From contig JANQGH010000059.1 in the NCBI GenBank assembly GCA_028277405.1, positions 1-64,000 on the forward strand: a DNA stretch of 64,000 nucleotides, written 5' to 3'. Origin of the DNA: Alphaproteobacteria bacterium. GTDB taxonomy: Bacteria; Pseudomonadota; Alphaproteobacteria; DSM-16000; Inquilinaceae. The position numbers were made by a program, and so were the translations under genes. Of the stretch, positions 27,239-36,120 are shown in pieces. Under the pieces are notes generated by a model. It made no database searches. It saw only the letters and a program-made list of their open reading frames with translations, and was not told the DNA's origin. Numbering within the stretch: the stretch's first letter is position 1; each line of letters starts with the position of its first letter.

Positions 27239-28446
27239 GCATGCTGGTGAAAGGCGGCAGGGTTCTCGATCCCGCATCGGGCCTAGACGAGATCGCCGAT
27301 GTTCTCATTCAGGGCGATCGCATAGCCGCAATCGCCCCCGACCTCGACGCGGCGGGGCATACGATCATCGACGCCACGGACCGGCTCGTCGTACCCGGCT
27401 TGGTCGATCTTCACACCCATTGCTATTGGGGCGGGACACTTTTGGGGGTCAATCCGGACAAGGTCGGTGCGACCACCGGTGTCACCACATGGGTTGACAC
27501 CGGCTCCAGCGGTGCCGCCACGTTCGAGGGCTTTCTCTATCATGTCATCAAGCGCAGCAAGACGCGCATATTGCCGCTGATTCATCTCAGCTATATCGGC
27601 CTGACGCCGGGCGGCAATCTCAGCATCGATGTCGGCGAACTCGACGATTGGCGCTTCGCCGACCTCGGCGAGTTGCGACGCATACGTGACCAGTTCGAAG
27701 GCGAGGTCGCCGGCGTCAAGCTGCGCGCCTCCAACAATGCGTGTGGTGGCAATGGCCCGGTCGTCCTGCCGCTGGCGCGGGAGGCGGCAGACCTTTTCGG
27801 CGTACCGCTGATGATCCATATCGGCACCGCGCCGCCTACGATCGAAGAGGTGATGCCCTGGTTGCGGCAGGGCGACATACTCACCCACGTTTATCACCCT
27901 CATCTCGGCGGGTGCGTTCTGGACGCGGCCGGGCGGCTCAAGCCGGCTGTCCGGGAGGCGATGGCGCGCGGCGTGCGCATGGATGTCGGCCATGGCGTGG
28001 CGAGCCTGTCTTTTGCGGTCGCCCGTGCGGCGATCTCCCAGGGCCTGTTGCCGGATTCAATCTCGACCGATCTGCATGCCCATTGCATTGACGGTCCTGC
28101 TTTCAGCTTGCCGCATGTGATGTCGAAGTTCCTTGCCCTGGGTCTGTCGCTTGAGGATGTCATTCGCCTCTCGACCGCCACGCCCGCGGACGTCATCCGT
28201 CGCCCCGACCTGGGACGCCTGACCGTTGGCGGTGAAGCGGATATCGCGATCCTGCAATTGCAGGAGTGCCCGACCGTTTTCCGCGATATTGCCGGCGAAA
28301 CGCTGGAGGGTCGGCACATTCTGTCCGCCGAACTGACGCTTCGCGCCGGCGAAGTGCTTGAACCCTTTGACGATGGCCGGTCCGAGGGCCGCAGCTCGAG
28401 CTGGCAGACCAGGTTTCTGAGCCAGACCGAAGACACCGAAACTTAA
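27235..28446 (+). CDS. Amidohydrolase/deacetylase-family metallohydrolase (dihydroorotase-like)
   Basis: The 403-residue TIM-barrel amidohydrolase has VDLHTHCYWGG with the HxH metal pair, VKLRAS with the bridging carbamylated lysine, LMIHIGTAP and ILTHVYH with further His ligands, and ISTDLHAH with the catalytic Asp. This subfamily (EF_0837/AHA_3915 type) is found paired with SelA-like PLP enzymes, as here. It overlaps that gene by four bases. Likely a deacetylase or cyclic-amide hydrolase acting on the same substrate route. Confidence 0.83.
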   Translation: MSMLVKGGRVLDPASGLDEIADVLIQGDRIAAIAPDLDAAGHTIIDATDRLVVPGLVDLHTHCYWGGTLLGVNPDKVGATTGVTTWVDTGSSGAATFEGFLYHVIKRSKTRILPLIHLSYIGLTPGGNLSIDVGELDDWRFADLGELRRIRDQFEGEVAGVKLRASNNACGGNGPVVLPLAREAADLFGVPLMIHIGTAPPTIEEVMPWLRQGDILTHVYHPHLGGCVLDAAGRLKPAVREAMARGVRMDVGHGVASLSFAVARAAISQGLLPDSISTDLHAHCIDGPAFSLPHVMSKFLALGLSLEDVIRLSTATPADVIRRPDLGRLTVGGEADIAILQLQECPTVFRDIAGETLEGRHILSAELTLRAGEVLEPFDDGRSEGRSSSWQTRFLSQTEDTET

Positions 28447-28465
28447 TGACGATGGAGGCCCAGCC

Positions 28466-28933
28466 ATGGGCGACATTGAGCGCCGCCTGGCCGAGATGGG
28501 TATTGAACTGCCGACCAAAGTCCCGCGGGGAAAGGGTCTCGTTCCGTGCGTGCAGGTGGGTGACATCCTTTATATTTCCGGTCACGGGCCGGAGGATAAT
28601 GACGGCAATCTGCTCTATCGGGGCCGCGTGGGCGCCGAGGTCAGCCTCGAGGACGGCTACAAGGCCGCCCGGGCGACGGGCATCCAGCTCTTGCGCAGCA
28701 TCAAGGACAGCATCGGTCAGCTCGACCGCGTCAAACGCGTGGTCAAAGCGCTTTGCCTCGTCAACAGCGCCGACGATTTTCATGAGCAGCCCGCCGTCGT
28801 GCACGGTTTTTCGGACTTGATGGTCGAAGTGTTCGGCGCCCGCGGCCTGCATGCCCGATCGGCCATGGGTACCTCGAATCTGCCGATGAACCAGCCGGTG
28901 GAAATCGAACTCATCGTGCAGGTGCGCGACTGA
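28466..28933 (+). CDS. RidA/YjgF-family protein
   Basis: The 155-residue protein matches RidA-like enamine/imine deaminases, with ILYISGHGPEDNDG near residue 35, NSADDFHEQPAVVHGFSDLMVEVFG, ARSAMGTSNLP and the final VEIELIVQV strand. Such proteins hydrolyse reactive enamines released by PLP ammonia lyases, so its place directly after the SelA-like gene is meaningful. It is longer than RidA itself at the N-terminus, like many RidA3-6 paralogues. Catalytic Arg usage could not be confirmed. Confidence 0.85.
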   Translation: MGDIERRLAEMGIELPTKVPRGKGLVPCVQVGDILYISGHGPEDNDGNLLYRGRVGAEVSLEDGYKAARATGIQLLRSIKDSIGQLDRVKRVVKALCLVNSADDFHEQPAVVHGFSDLMVEVFGARGLHARSAMGTSNLPMNQPVEIELIVQVRD

Positions 28934-28949
28934 ACTCAGCGTTTGCAAC

Positions 28950-28969
28950 GCGCCCGGACAATCGGGCGC
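28950..28969 (+). terminator. GC-rich hairpin between ridA-like and binding-protein genes
   Basis: GCGCCCG (28950-28956) pairs with CGGGCGC (28963-28969) around a 6-base loop. Only two T residues follow, so it is a weak terminator at best. It may instead be a processing or stabilising stem before the abundant binding-protein mRNA. Confidence 0.4.
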
Positions 28970-28991
28970 TTATCAAGGGGGGAGTGTTCCG

Positions 28992-30206
28992 ATGAAAACC
29001 AAGATATTTGGGGCTGCCACACTGTGGCTCCTGGCCTGCGGCCCCGCGGCGGCGGAGTCGATTACTTGGTGGGTGCCCAATTGGGACGAGGAGGCCGCGC
29101 GCGAGCTTGTCGCGAGCTATGAAGAGGCCAATCCCGGTTACGATGTGGAGATCGTGATCACGACCTGGGATACGATGGCACAGCGTATCCTGACGGCCAT
29201 GTCGGGCAACAATCCGCCGGATCTGATCACCGAACTGCAGTCGCGCATCGTGCTCTATGCGAGCCGCGACATGCTGACCGACGTCACCGATTGGTTCGAC
29301 CGCGATCTCGCGCGTGAGGATTTCATCGACTCCGCGCTCGCCACCGGGACGTTCGACGGGCGCCTTTATGCAGTGCCTTTCCGGCACGATGGCTCCGGTC
29401 TGATCTACAACAGGGATATGTTCGAAGACGCCGGGCTCGATCCCGAACAGCCGCCCAGAACGTGGGAAGAGTTCGTGTCCTTCGGTGAAGCGCTGACGGT
29501 CGAGCAGAACAACGTCATTACGCAGTACGGCACCGCCTGGCCGTTTGGCAATCTCGACAACGCCGTGGTTCGCTATCTTCAGCTTCTGTATGATGGCGGC
29601 GGCACGTTCTTCAATGCCGATCGCACCGGCGTTGAACTCGATTCGCCTGCGGCGATCGATGCGATGCAGCGACTGACGGACACGATTCTGACGAACGGAA
29701 TCGCACCGCGCAGTTCGCTGGAGATCGACAATACCGGATTGCGCGAACTGTTTGCCAACGAGCGGATCGCGATGTTCAAGGGCGGCCCGTTCGACGTCGA
29801 TCCGCTGGTGGACGCCGGTATGAATATCGGTACCGCCACCCTGCCGGGAACCGGCGGGATTGGAACCACCACGGTCGATGGGTTTTCGGTGCTCGTTCCG
29901 GGTCGCGCAAACAATCCAGAAGCGGCCTGGCAGTTCGCGGCCTTTATCGCGCAACCCGACAGCCAGACGCGGTTGACGGCCACGTTCCCCGCCAACAGGA
30001 TCGCGGCCGAGAACGAGCGCTTCTCGGCTCCGCTGCTGCAACCGTTCCTGGCGCAGCTCGACGAGGGCGTGCCGAAGCCGAGCGCAGAGGGCTGGGGAGA
30101 AATGCAGCGCATCCTGTTCGATCACATGCAGTCCATTCTCCTTGGCTCTGCAACGGTCGAGGACGCCATGATGAGCGCCAACGAAGAGATAAACGCTCTG
30201 TTCTGA
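28992..30206 (+). CDS. ABC sugar-type substrate-binding protein (family 1)
   Basis: The 404-residue protein starts with a Sec signal peptide (KIFGAATLWLLACGPAAAE) and then ITWWVPNWDEEAARELVASYEEANPGYDVEIVI, the N-terminal lobe of family 1 binding proteins such as MalE and UgpB. Later parts include GTFDGRLYAVPFRHDGSGLIYN and WEEFVSF. It lies before two permeases of the matching type. A strong GGGGGG ribosome site precedes the ATG. Ligand is probably a sugar or sugar derivative. Confidence 0.92.
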   Translation: MKTKIFGAATLWLLACGPAAAESITWWVPNWDEEAARELVASYEEANPGYDVEIVITTWDTMAQRILTAMSGNNPPDLITELQSRIVLYASRDMLTDVTDWFDRDLAREDFIDSALATGTFDGRLYAVPFRHDGSGLIYNRDMFEDAGLDPEQPPRTWEEFVSFGEALTVEQNNVITQYGTAWPFGNLDNAVVRYLQLLYDGGGTFFNADRTGVELDSPAAIDAMQRLTDTILTNGIAPRSSLEIDNTGLRELFANERIAMFKGGPFDVDPLVDAGMNIGTATLPGTGGIGTTTVDGFSVLVPGRANNPEAAWQFAAFIAQPDSQTRLTATFPANRIAAENERFSAPLLQPFLAQLDEGVPKPSAEGWGEMQRILFDHMQSILLGSATVEDAMMSANEEINALF

Positions 30207-30261
30207 TCGCGGTGCGTACCAGGTTGGACGCAATGCACGGGCGTTCGTCGGGAGCTGACGC

Positions 30262-31164
30262 ATGAAGCGGTCGACGCCTCGGCGGGGTTTTCTGGCTCGT
30301 TTGCGGACGGATAAAGACGGCGAATGGGCGCCATTTGTTCTGCCGGCGCTCTTCGTCTCGGTTCTGCTGACGGTCTATCCTGTCGGTTCGCTTGTCTGGA
30401 CCAGCCTCACCAATATCGGACCCGACGGGGTGCAGTTCGTCGGGTTCGCCAACTACGTTGAATTGTTTCAGATGCCTCGTTTTGCCAGGATTCTCGGCAA
30501 CACGATTGTCTGGACGCTGCTTACCACGCTGGGCGCGCTGATCCTGGGATGCGTCGCCGCCGTGGCCCTGGAACATCGTGCGGTGGTTTTGCCGGGCGTC
30601 TGGCGGGCGATCCTGTTGCTGCCTTGGATCGTTCCCCAAGTGGCCAGCGCCACGACCTGGAAATGGTTCTACAGTTCCGAATTCGGCATGCTCAACCACA
30701 TGCTGATGACTGTCGGCATAATCGACGCGCCCGTCGCTTGGCTGTCATCGGCACTTGTCGTGCTTCCGGCGGTGGCCCTGGTTCAGATCTGGTCGACGTT
30801 TCCCTTTGTCATGCTGATGGTCTCGGCCGGCTTGCAGTCGGTCGACGAATCGGTGCTTGAGGCCGCCCGGCTTTCGGGCGCCGGGCCATGGCAGGAGTTT
30901 CGCGACATCGTGGTGCCGTCATTGCGGGGCGTCCTGTTCATTGTCTCCCTCGTTATTGTCGTCTGGGCGCTCAACTCCTTCACGATCATCTGGGTCATAA
31001 CCCAGGGCGGCCCGGCCGGGCGGAGTTCGATCTTCTCGATCTATGTCTACGAATCGTTCCGCAATTTCGACCTGCACCGCTCGGCTGCCGCCTCGGTTGT
31101 CCTGCTGGTTGCCAGCTTGATCTTCGCCATTGCCTACATGGCCCGATTGAGAAGGCAGTCATGA
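30262..31164 (+). CDS. ABC sugar-type permease (MalF/UgpA-like)
   Basis: The 300-residue membrane protein has six predicted spans and the inner-membrane permease EAA loop around EAARLSGAGPWQEFRDIVVPSLRG, which docks on the ATPase. FVLPALFVSVLLTVYPVGSLVWTSLTN is typical of the MalF/UgpA N-terminal span. It follows the binding protein by 55 bases and overlaps the second permease by four bases. Confidence 0.92.
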   Translation: MKRSTPRRGFLARLRTDKDGEWAPFVLPALFVSVLLTVYPVGSLVWTSLTNIGPDGVQFVGFANYVELFQMPRFARILGNTIVWTLLTTLGALILGCVAAVALEHRAVVLPGVWRAILLLPWIVPQVASATTWKWFYSSEFGMLNHMLMTVGIIDAPVAWLSSALVVLPAVALVQIWSTFPFVMLMVSAGLQSVDESVLEAARLSGAGPWQEFRDIVVPSLRGVLFIVSLVIVVWALNSFTIIWVITQGGPAGRSSIFSIYVYESFRNFDLHRSAAASVVLLVASLIFAIAYMARLRRQS

Positions 31165-32000
31165 CGTTTGCGCGCACAAGAGCGGTTTTTTCAGGGTTCG
31201 TGGCCTATGCCGTCCTGACAGCCTTCGCGATCTTCGCCTTGACGCCGCTCGTGCTGATGTTCGCGACGGCGTTCAAGCCGAGCGTCGAAATCTTCCAAAT
31301 CCCCCCAAGACTCCTTCCAGATCAGTGGACCCTGGGCAATTTCCAGACCGTCCTTTTCGAAAGCGATATTCCCGTCTATGCCCTCAACAGTCTGGTGGTC
31401 GGCGGCGGGACGACGCTGGTTGCCCTGACGCTGGGTTGCGCGGCCGGCTATGGGTTCTCCCGGTTCCGCTTCACCGGCAGTTCCTTTTTCCTGCTCGCGA
31501 TGCTGGTCGGGCAGTTGGTGCCGCTGGCCGCACTGATCGTGCCGTTTTACCTGTTATTCGATGGCTTCCGGCTCATCGACACCTACGGCGCCCTGATCAT
31601 CGGTCATCTCACCGTCGTCCTGCCGCTGGTGGTCTGGATGGCGACGAGCTACATCGACACCATACCCCGGGAACTTGAGGAGGCCTCCATAATGGATGGA
31701 GCAAGCAGACTGGGTACGCTCTGGCGCATTACTTTGCCTCTGGCGTTTCCCGGCATGGTCGCGATCGGGGTATTCGCATTCCTCAACTCTTGGAACGAGT
31801 TCGTGCTGGCCTCGATCATCGGCGTAACGAACGCTTCTCGGACGCTGCCGGTGGGACTGACCGAGTTTGCCGGCATGTTCACGACCGATTGGGGAAGCAC
31901 GATGGCCGCATCGGTCCTCATGACGGTGCCGGTCTTGATCGCCTTCCTGTTTTTCCAGAAGTACTTTGTCAAAGGCTTGGCCGCGGGGGCCGTGAAATGA
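31161..32000 (+). CDS. ABC sugar-type permease (MalG/UgpE-like)
   Basis: The 279-residue protein has six spans and the EAA motif LEEASIMDGASRLGTLWRITLPLAFPG. The N-terminal FALTPLVLMFATAFKPSVEIF and the late NSWNEFVLA are characteristic of the MalG/UgpE half-transporter. The ATG at 31161 overlaps the previous stop. Its own end overlaps the SDR gene by four bases. Confidence 0.92.
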   Translation: MTFARTRAVFSGFVAYAVLTAFAIFALTPLVLMFATAFKPSVEIFQIPPRLLPDQWTLGNFQTVLFESDIPVYALNSLVVGGGTTLVALTLGCAAGYGFSRFRFTGSSFFLLAMLVGQLVPLAALIVPFYLLFDGFRLIDTYGALIIGHLTVVLPLVVWMATSYIDTIPRELEEASIMDGASRLGTLWRITLPLAFPGMVAIGVFAFLNSWNEFVLASIIGVTNASRTLPVGLTEFAGMFTTDWGSTMAASVLMTVPVLIAFLFFQKYFVKGLAAGAVK

Positions 32001-32770
32001 GCGAGCGTGTCGCGCTCGTTACCGCAGCGGCGTCCGGCATCGGCCGGGCCATCGCCGCGGAACTCGCATCAACCGGGTGGCGGGTAATTGTCGCCGATAT
32101 CGATGAGGTGGGCGCCCAGACGGTGGAGGAACTGGGCACGGGCCACGTTTTCGTCCAGTGTGATATTGGTGATCCCGATCAGGTCAGCGCCTTGATGACG
32201 CATGTGTCGGGGCAATTCGAGCAACTCGATACCCTGGTCAACAACGCCGGCATCTCCAAACCCGCCCTGATCGGCGAACTCGATCGTGCCGATTGGGATC
32301 GGATCATGGCCGTCAATCTCGGTGGCGCGTACCAGTTGACCCAAGCGGCGCTGCCGATGTTGCGCCGCGCGACCGCGGCGAGCATCGTCAACATTTCCTC
32401 CATCCATGCCCAAACGGTCCTGCCCGGCATGGTGGCTTACGCTGCCAGCAAGGCGGGCCTGGACGCGTTTACGCGCAGTCTGGCGATCGAACTCGGCCCA
32501 AAAGGCATCCGCTCCAATGCCGTCCTGCCCGGTTTTGTCGCAACACGTCAATGGACCGATTGGCTTGACGGGTATGACCGGGAAAGACGCTCTCGTATCG
32601 AGGCGGAAATTGCGGCGTGTGTGCCGTTGGGACGGCCATGCGCGCCGGAGGAGATTGCCCGCGTCGTTCGCTTCCTCGCCGGTCCGGATGCATCGTGCAT
32701 CAACGGCGTCAGCCTGCTTGCCGACGGGGGCCTGTCCAACCGAAGCTACCTGCTGCCCAGCGCCGGCTGA
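31997..32770 (+). CDS. Short-chain dehydrogenase/reductase (SDR)
   Basis: The 257-residue classical SDR has ALVTAAASGIGRAIA (the glycine-rich NAD(P) motif with Ala for the first Gly), NNAG, SIVNISS with catalytic Ser, YAASKAGL with Tyr and Lys, and a final NGVSLLADGG. An Asp at the end of beta-2 (VADID) suggests NAD rather than NADP. Embedded in a sugar ABC operon, it probably oxidises a sugar alcohol or sugar acid. Substrate unknown. Confidence 0.88.
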   Translation: MSERVALVTAAASGIGRAIAAELASTGWRVIVADIDEVGAQTVEELGTGHVFVQCDIGDPDQVSALMTHVSGQFEQLDTLVNNAGISKPALIGELDRADWDRIMAVNLGGAYQLTQAALPMLRRATAASIVNISSIHAQTVLPGMVAYAASKAGLDAFTRSLAIELGPKGIRSNAVLPGFVATRQWTDWLDGYDRERRSRIEAEIAACVPLGRPCAPEEIARVVRFLAGPDASCINGVSLLADGGLSNRSYLLPSAG

Positions 32771-32773
32771 ATC

Positions 32774-33892
32774 GTGAAGATAACCGCTCTCGACCACGTG
32801 ACCGTTTCCATTCCGGTCCGACCGTTCGCACAGGGCGGGATCTCGCCCTATCGCGGCGCCCGCGACCCGAAGGGCACGTCGCACGCGGTCAGCACCCTGT
32901 TCAAGGTGACGACGGCAAGCGGAGCCGTGGGGTGGGGGGAAATGAGCCCTTTCCTGGCGCCTTCCATCATGACGGCGGTCGTCGAGGATTATCTCAAGCC
33001 GCGCGTCATCGGCCGCGACCTTTTTCGTCTGAGCGAGATCATGGCCGACTTCGATCCGCTTTATACGCCCCATCTCAACACCCGCGTTCTTGCCGCCGGT
33101 CTTGAAATGGCGCTGTGGGATGCAATCGGGCGCGAAACCCGTCGTCCGATTGCCGACTTCTTTGGCGGTCGCCGGCGCGATACCATTGCGGTTGCGTGGT
33201 GCTTTGGCATTACGGGGCGTCAGGAAACCGTCGAGTTCTTGGCGCGCGCCCGCGACGCGGGCGTTGGCTGTGTCAAGACCAAGGCAGGCGCCGACATCGA
33301 CGCCGATCTCAAACGGGCCGATTGGCTTGCCCACGCCGCCGGCGGTTCGGTTGCGGTGCGTGTCGACATGAACCAGAACCAGAGCCTGGCGGACGCATTG
33401 CGCTATGTCCGGGGCATAGAGGGCATGGGCTTTCAGTTCATCGAGCAACCCATAGCGGTCAACGACCCCAAGGGATTGCGCAGCCTGCGCTATCGCGGGA
33501 CAACGCCAATTGCGATTAACGAAGACGCATATGTTCCCCAACAGCTCTTGAGGCTTCATCAGGCCGACGCATTCGACGTCGCGGTACTCGATCTCGATCA
33601 TGGCGGCGGTCTGCTCAGCGTCGCTCGCCAAGCGGCGCTTGCCGAGGAAGCGCGGATTCCGCTGGTGCAGCACTGTGGCTGGGACCTGGGGATCAAGGTT
33701 GCGGCAATCCTGCAGTTGAGCGCGGCGCTGCCGGTTTTCTCTTATGAAATGGACAGCACCTATTTTGCCCATGCCGATGACGTGTTGAGCAAACCGCTGG
33801 CAAGCGACGGTGGAGCGTTCCGCGTACCCGAAGGCCCTGGGCTGGGCGTGCAAGTCGACGAGGCGAAAGTCGAACGCTACCGCGTCGCTTAA
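32774..33892 (+). CDS. Mandelate racemase/muconate lactonizing enzyme family (enolase superfamily)
   Basis: The 372-residue protein has the capping domain followed by the barrel. The catalytic KxK is VKTKAG (Lys 168 and 170). Metal ligands are Asp 198 in VDMNQN, Glu 224 in IEQPI and Glu/Asp at 250-251 in INED. A late VQHCGWD supplies a candidate acid/base His. This pattern fits acid-sugar dehydratases or cycloisomerases. The start is a GTG four bases after the SDR stop. Confidence 0.85.
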   Translation: MKITALDHVTVSIPVRPFAQGGISPYRGARDPKGTSHAVSTLFKVTTASGAVGWGEMSPFLAPSIMTAVVEDYLKPRVIGRDLFRLSEIMADFDPLYTPHLNTRVLAAGLEMALWDAIGRETRRPIADFFGGRRRDTIAVAWCFGITGRQETVEFLARARDAGVGCVKTKAGADIDADLKRADWLAHAAGGSVAVRVDMNQNQSLADALRYVRGIEGMGFQFIEQPIAVNDPKGLRSLRYRGTTPIAINEDAYVPQQLLRLHQADAFDVAVLDLDHGGGLLSVARQAALAEEARIPLVQHCGWDLGIKVAAILQLSAALPVFSYEMDSTYFAHADDVLSKPLASDGGAFRVPEGPGLGVQVDEAKVERYRVA

Positions 33893-33922
33893 GAGCGTGT
33901 CGACGATGGAGAAGGAACGACC

Positions 33923-34963
33923 ATGTCGGATGTCACGATAAGGGGACTGAACAAACGTTACGGGCAAACCCAAGTGCTGCACGATATCGATCTCGACATC
34001 CCCTCGGGTGAGTTCGTGGTCCTTCTGGGGCCGTCGGGCTGCGGCAAATCCACTTTGCTAAGGTGCATATCGGGCCTTGAGTCCATCACGTCGGGCGGTC
34101 TCATGATCGAAGGGCGACGTGCCAATGACATCCCGGCTCGCAAGCGCGGCGTTGCCATGGTTTTCCAAAGCTATGCGCTGTACCCCCATATGACCGTTCG
34201 CGAGAACATGGCTTATGGACTCAAGTTGCGGAAGATGGAGAAAGCGAAGATCGACGCGACGGTCAACGGTGCGGCCGAGCGGTTACAGCTAACGCCATTC
34301 CTTGACCGCCTGCCAAAGGCGCTTTCGGGCGGTCAGCGCCAACGCGTTGCGATCGGACGCGCCATCGTACAGGACCCTAAATTGTTCCTGTTCGACGAAC
34401 CGCTTTCCAACCTCGACGCCTCCCTGAGGGTTCAGATGCGTATAGAGATCGCTCAGATCCATCGTCAGCTCTCCCAAACCACCATGATTTACGTGACCCA
34501 CGACCAAGTGGAGGCCATGACTATGGCCGACCGAATCGTCGTTCTGGAAGGCGGGCACATCAGACAGGTCGGCAAGCCACTCGACCTCTATCGGCGGCCC
34601 AACTCGTTGTTCGTCGCAGGCTTTATCGGCAGTCCCAAGATGAATTTCATCACCGGGCCCATGGCGCAGTCGCGTGGTGCCGCAACGATTGGGGTGCGAC
34701 CGGAAGCGCTTGATGTCACAGATCCCACCGACGCTGAAATCTCGGGCGAGATCGTCCACTCCGAAGAGCTTGGAGCGTTCACATTCCTTTATATCAAGGG
34801 CGCTGACGACGCCGAACCGATGGTGGTCCAGCAACCGGGACAAACGTCCTATTCAGAAGGAACCGTTGTCGGGCTTCGTCCGGTTCCCGAAGAAATCCAC
34901 CGTTTTGGGACAGACGGAAATCGGCTCGGGGAGGGGGACCCGGAAATTCGGACAGCGAACTGA
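33923..34963 (+). CDS. ABC transporter ATPase, UgpC/MalK type
   Basis: The 346-residue protein contains Walker A GPSGCGKST (about 36-44), the Q-loop MVFQSYALYPHMTVRENMAYGL, signature LSGGQRQR, Walker B LFLFDEPLSNLD and the H-loop YVTHDQVEAM. A C-terminal TOBE-like regulatory region follows, with GVRPEAL and VGLRPV. It should power the permeases at 30-32 kb, although the SDR and enolase-type genes lie between. It is the last recognisable gene of the plus-strand operon. Confidence 0.92.
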   Translation: MSDVTIRGLNKRYGQTQVLHDIDLDIPSGEFVVLLGPSGCGKSTLLRCISGLESITSGGLMIEGRRANDIPARKRGVAMVFQSYALYPHMTVRENMAYGLKLRKMEKAKIDATVNGAAERLQLTPFLDRLPKALSGGQRQRVAIGRAIVQDPKLFLFDEPLSNLDASLRVQMRIEIAQIHRQLSQTTMIYVTHDQVEAMTMADRIVVLEGGHIRQVGKPLDLYRRPNSLFVAGFIGSPKMNFITGPMAQSRGAATIGVRPEALDVTDPTDAEISGEIVHSEELGAFTFLYIKGADDAEPMVVQQPGQTSYSEGTVVGLRPVPEEIHRFGTDGNRLGEGDPEIRTAN

Positions 34964-35066
34964 GATGTTGCATGGCGAGGGGACGATCCATGAAGATCGC
35001 AGCAAGGCTGACCTTGGTCCGCTACCAGTGTTTGGACCGCCGGAGGCCAGAGTTTTCCGACTGTGG

Positions 35067-35240
35067 TCAGGGTGACGGGCTGGCTGCGTCTCCTGATTTT
35101 GTCAGCATGATCGGGACCTTATTGCCGATCGCGCCGTGGGGGCGTTCCTCATTGTAGTATCGACGCCAATCCTCCAGCTTTTCTCGGGCATCTTCAAGGC
35201 AAGGAACCAATGCGCATTGAGGCACACGGCTGAGTGGCCC
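35067..35240 (-). pseudogene. C-terminal relic of an IS3-family transposase
   Basis: Read leftwards, one frame gives CLNAHWFLAL, and after a one-base shift the next gives EDAREKLEDWRRYYNEERPHGAIGN, ending SPSP and a TGA at 35067-35069. This is the DDE integrase-core C-terminus of IS3-family OrfB proteins, including the final catalytic-region YNEERPHGAIG block. The N-terminal two thirds are missing and no inverted repeats could be placed with confidence. It abuts the GntR gene end. Confidence 0.8.
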
Positions 35241-35243
35241 GCC

Positions 35244-35945
35244 TCAGGTACGCGATGGAGAGCTCTGAAGATGCTCGTCGATGGCAATTGCCGCGGCTTT
35301 CAGATGCTCGCTCATCGCCTGCTCCGCTGCGGCCGGGTCGGCCTTTTCCAGCCCATCGATGATTCTCTTGTGCTCCTGCTGTGATGCTGCGCGGCGCTCG
35401 AAGGATCTGAAGGGCATCCTCTGATAGGGGGCGATGCGCAGGCGACAGAACTCTACTGCGTCGGCAAGGTCCTGGTTCTGGGTTGCAGCGATGACCGCGC
35501 TGTGGAACCTGCGGTTTTCAAGCGCGTAGCCGTCCACGTCGCCTTCCTGGTGGCAAGCTTCACAGGCCCGATGGACCTTCTTGAGCCGGCCGAGTTCTAC
35601 TGCCGTGATTCGCGAGGCTGCAAGCCGGGCACAGAGTGATTCCAGCAATATCGATGCCTCGCACAGGGATGAAACGCGTTCCGGCTCGACCCCCCTCACG
35701 ACGGAGCCTGAATGCGGCTTGCTCTCGGCCAGTCCCGCAGAAACCAGTTGCTTCAGAGCCTCCCGGACGGGCGTGCGCGACACGCCATATTCTTCGGCCA
35801 GCGACCGTTCGTCCAAACGCGATCCCGGCTTGAAGACACCGACAAGAATATCGTCCGCTATGTGTCTGCGCAGAACGTTGGCAAGGGTATCGCCGGGCTC
35901 GACCTTAAGCATTGATCGAGAACGTTTAACAGCTTCTGAAGCCAT
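35244..35945 (-). CDS. GntR-family regulator with FCD domain
   Basis: The 233-residue protein has a GntR winged helix (LRRHIADDILVGVFKPGSRLDERSLAEEYGVSRTPVREALKQLVSAGL) and an all-helical FCD ligand domain with metal-type residues in NRRFHSAVIAA and EHKRIIDGL. FCD regulators usually sense small carboxylates. It is divergent from the TctCBA genes, with a large palindrome between, and is their likely controller. Confidence 0.9.
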   Translation of the reverse strand: MASEAVKRSRSMLKVEPGDTLANVLRRHIADDILVGVFKPGSRLDERSLAEEYGVSRTPVREALKQLVSAGLAESKPHSGSVVRGVEPERVSSLCEASILLESLCARLAASRITAVELGRLKKVHRACEACHQEGDVDGYALENRRFHSAVIAATQNQDLADAVEFCRLRIAPYQRMPFRSFERRAASQQEHKRIIDGLEKADPAAAEQAMSEHLKAAAIAIDEHLQSSPSRT

Positions 35946-36001
35946 TACAAGCCGACCTTCCCATCACCCATCCCGACATGCCAGACCATCCTGCCCTGAA
36001 G

Positions 36002-36041
36002 CCATATTGTATTCCTAGATAACCGATGGTATGCAATATGG
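36002..36041. promoter_or_regulatory. Long inverted repeat upstream of tctC, probable GntR operator
   Basis: CCATATTGTATTCC (36002-36015) is matched in reverse by GGTATGCAATATGG (36028-36041), 12 of 14 bases complementary, with the outer 8 perfect. It lies in the divergent region between the FCD regulator and tctC. Each arm contains a TTGTAT/ATGCAA-type GntR half site. Confidence 0.55.
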
Positions 36042-36120
36042 CGATGAAGAATGCAAACCCGGTTTGTTTGCGCAGAATCCGCGCCCATGAAGGTGCACGG
36101 AGAAACTTGGGAGGGAAATC

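Noticed and set aside
28911-30263. 450-codon frame antisense to the binding protein
   Set aside because: It is a shadow of a clear family 1 binding protein with a signal peptide.
32069-33982. 637-codon open frame antisense to the SDR and enolase-type genes
   Set aside because: It is a GC-rich shadow frame, with no domain and a composition typical of reversed coding sequence.
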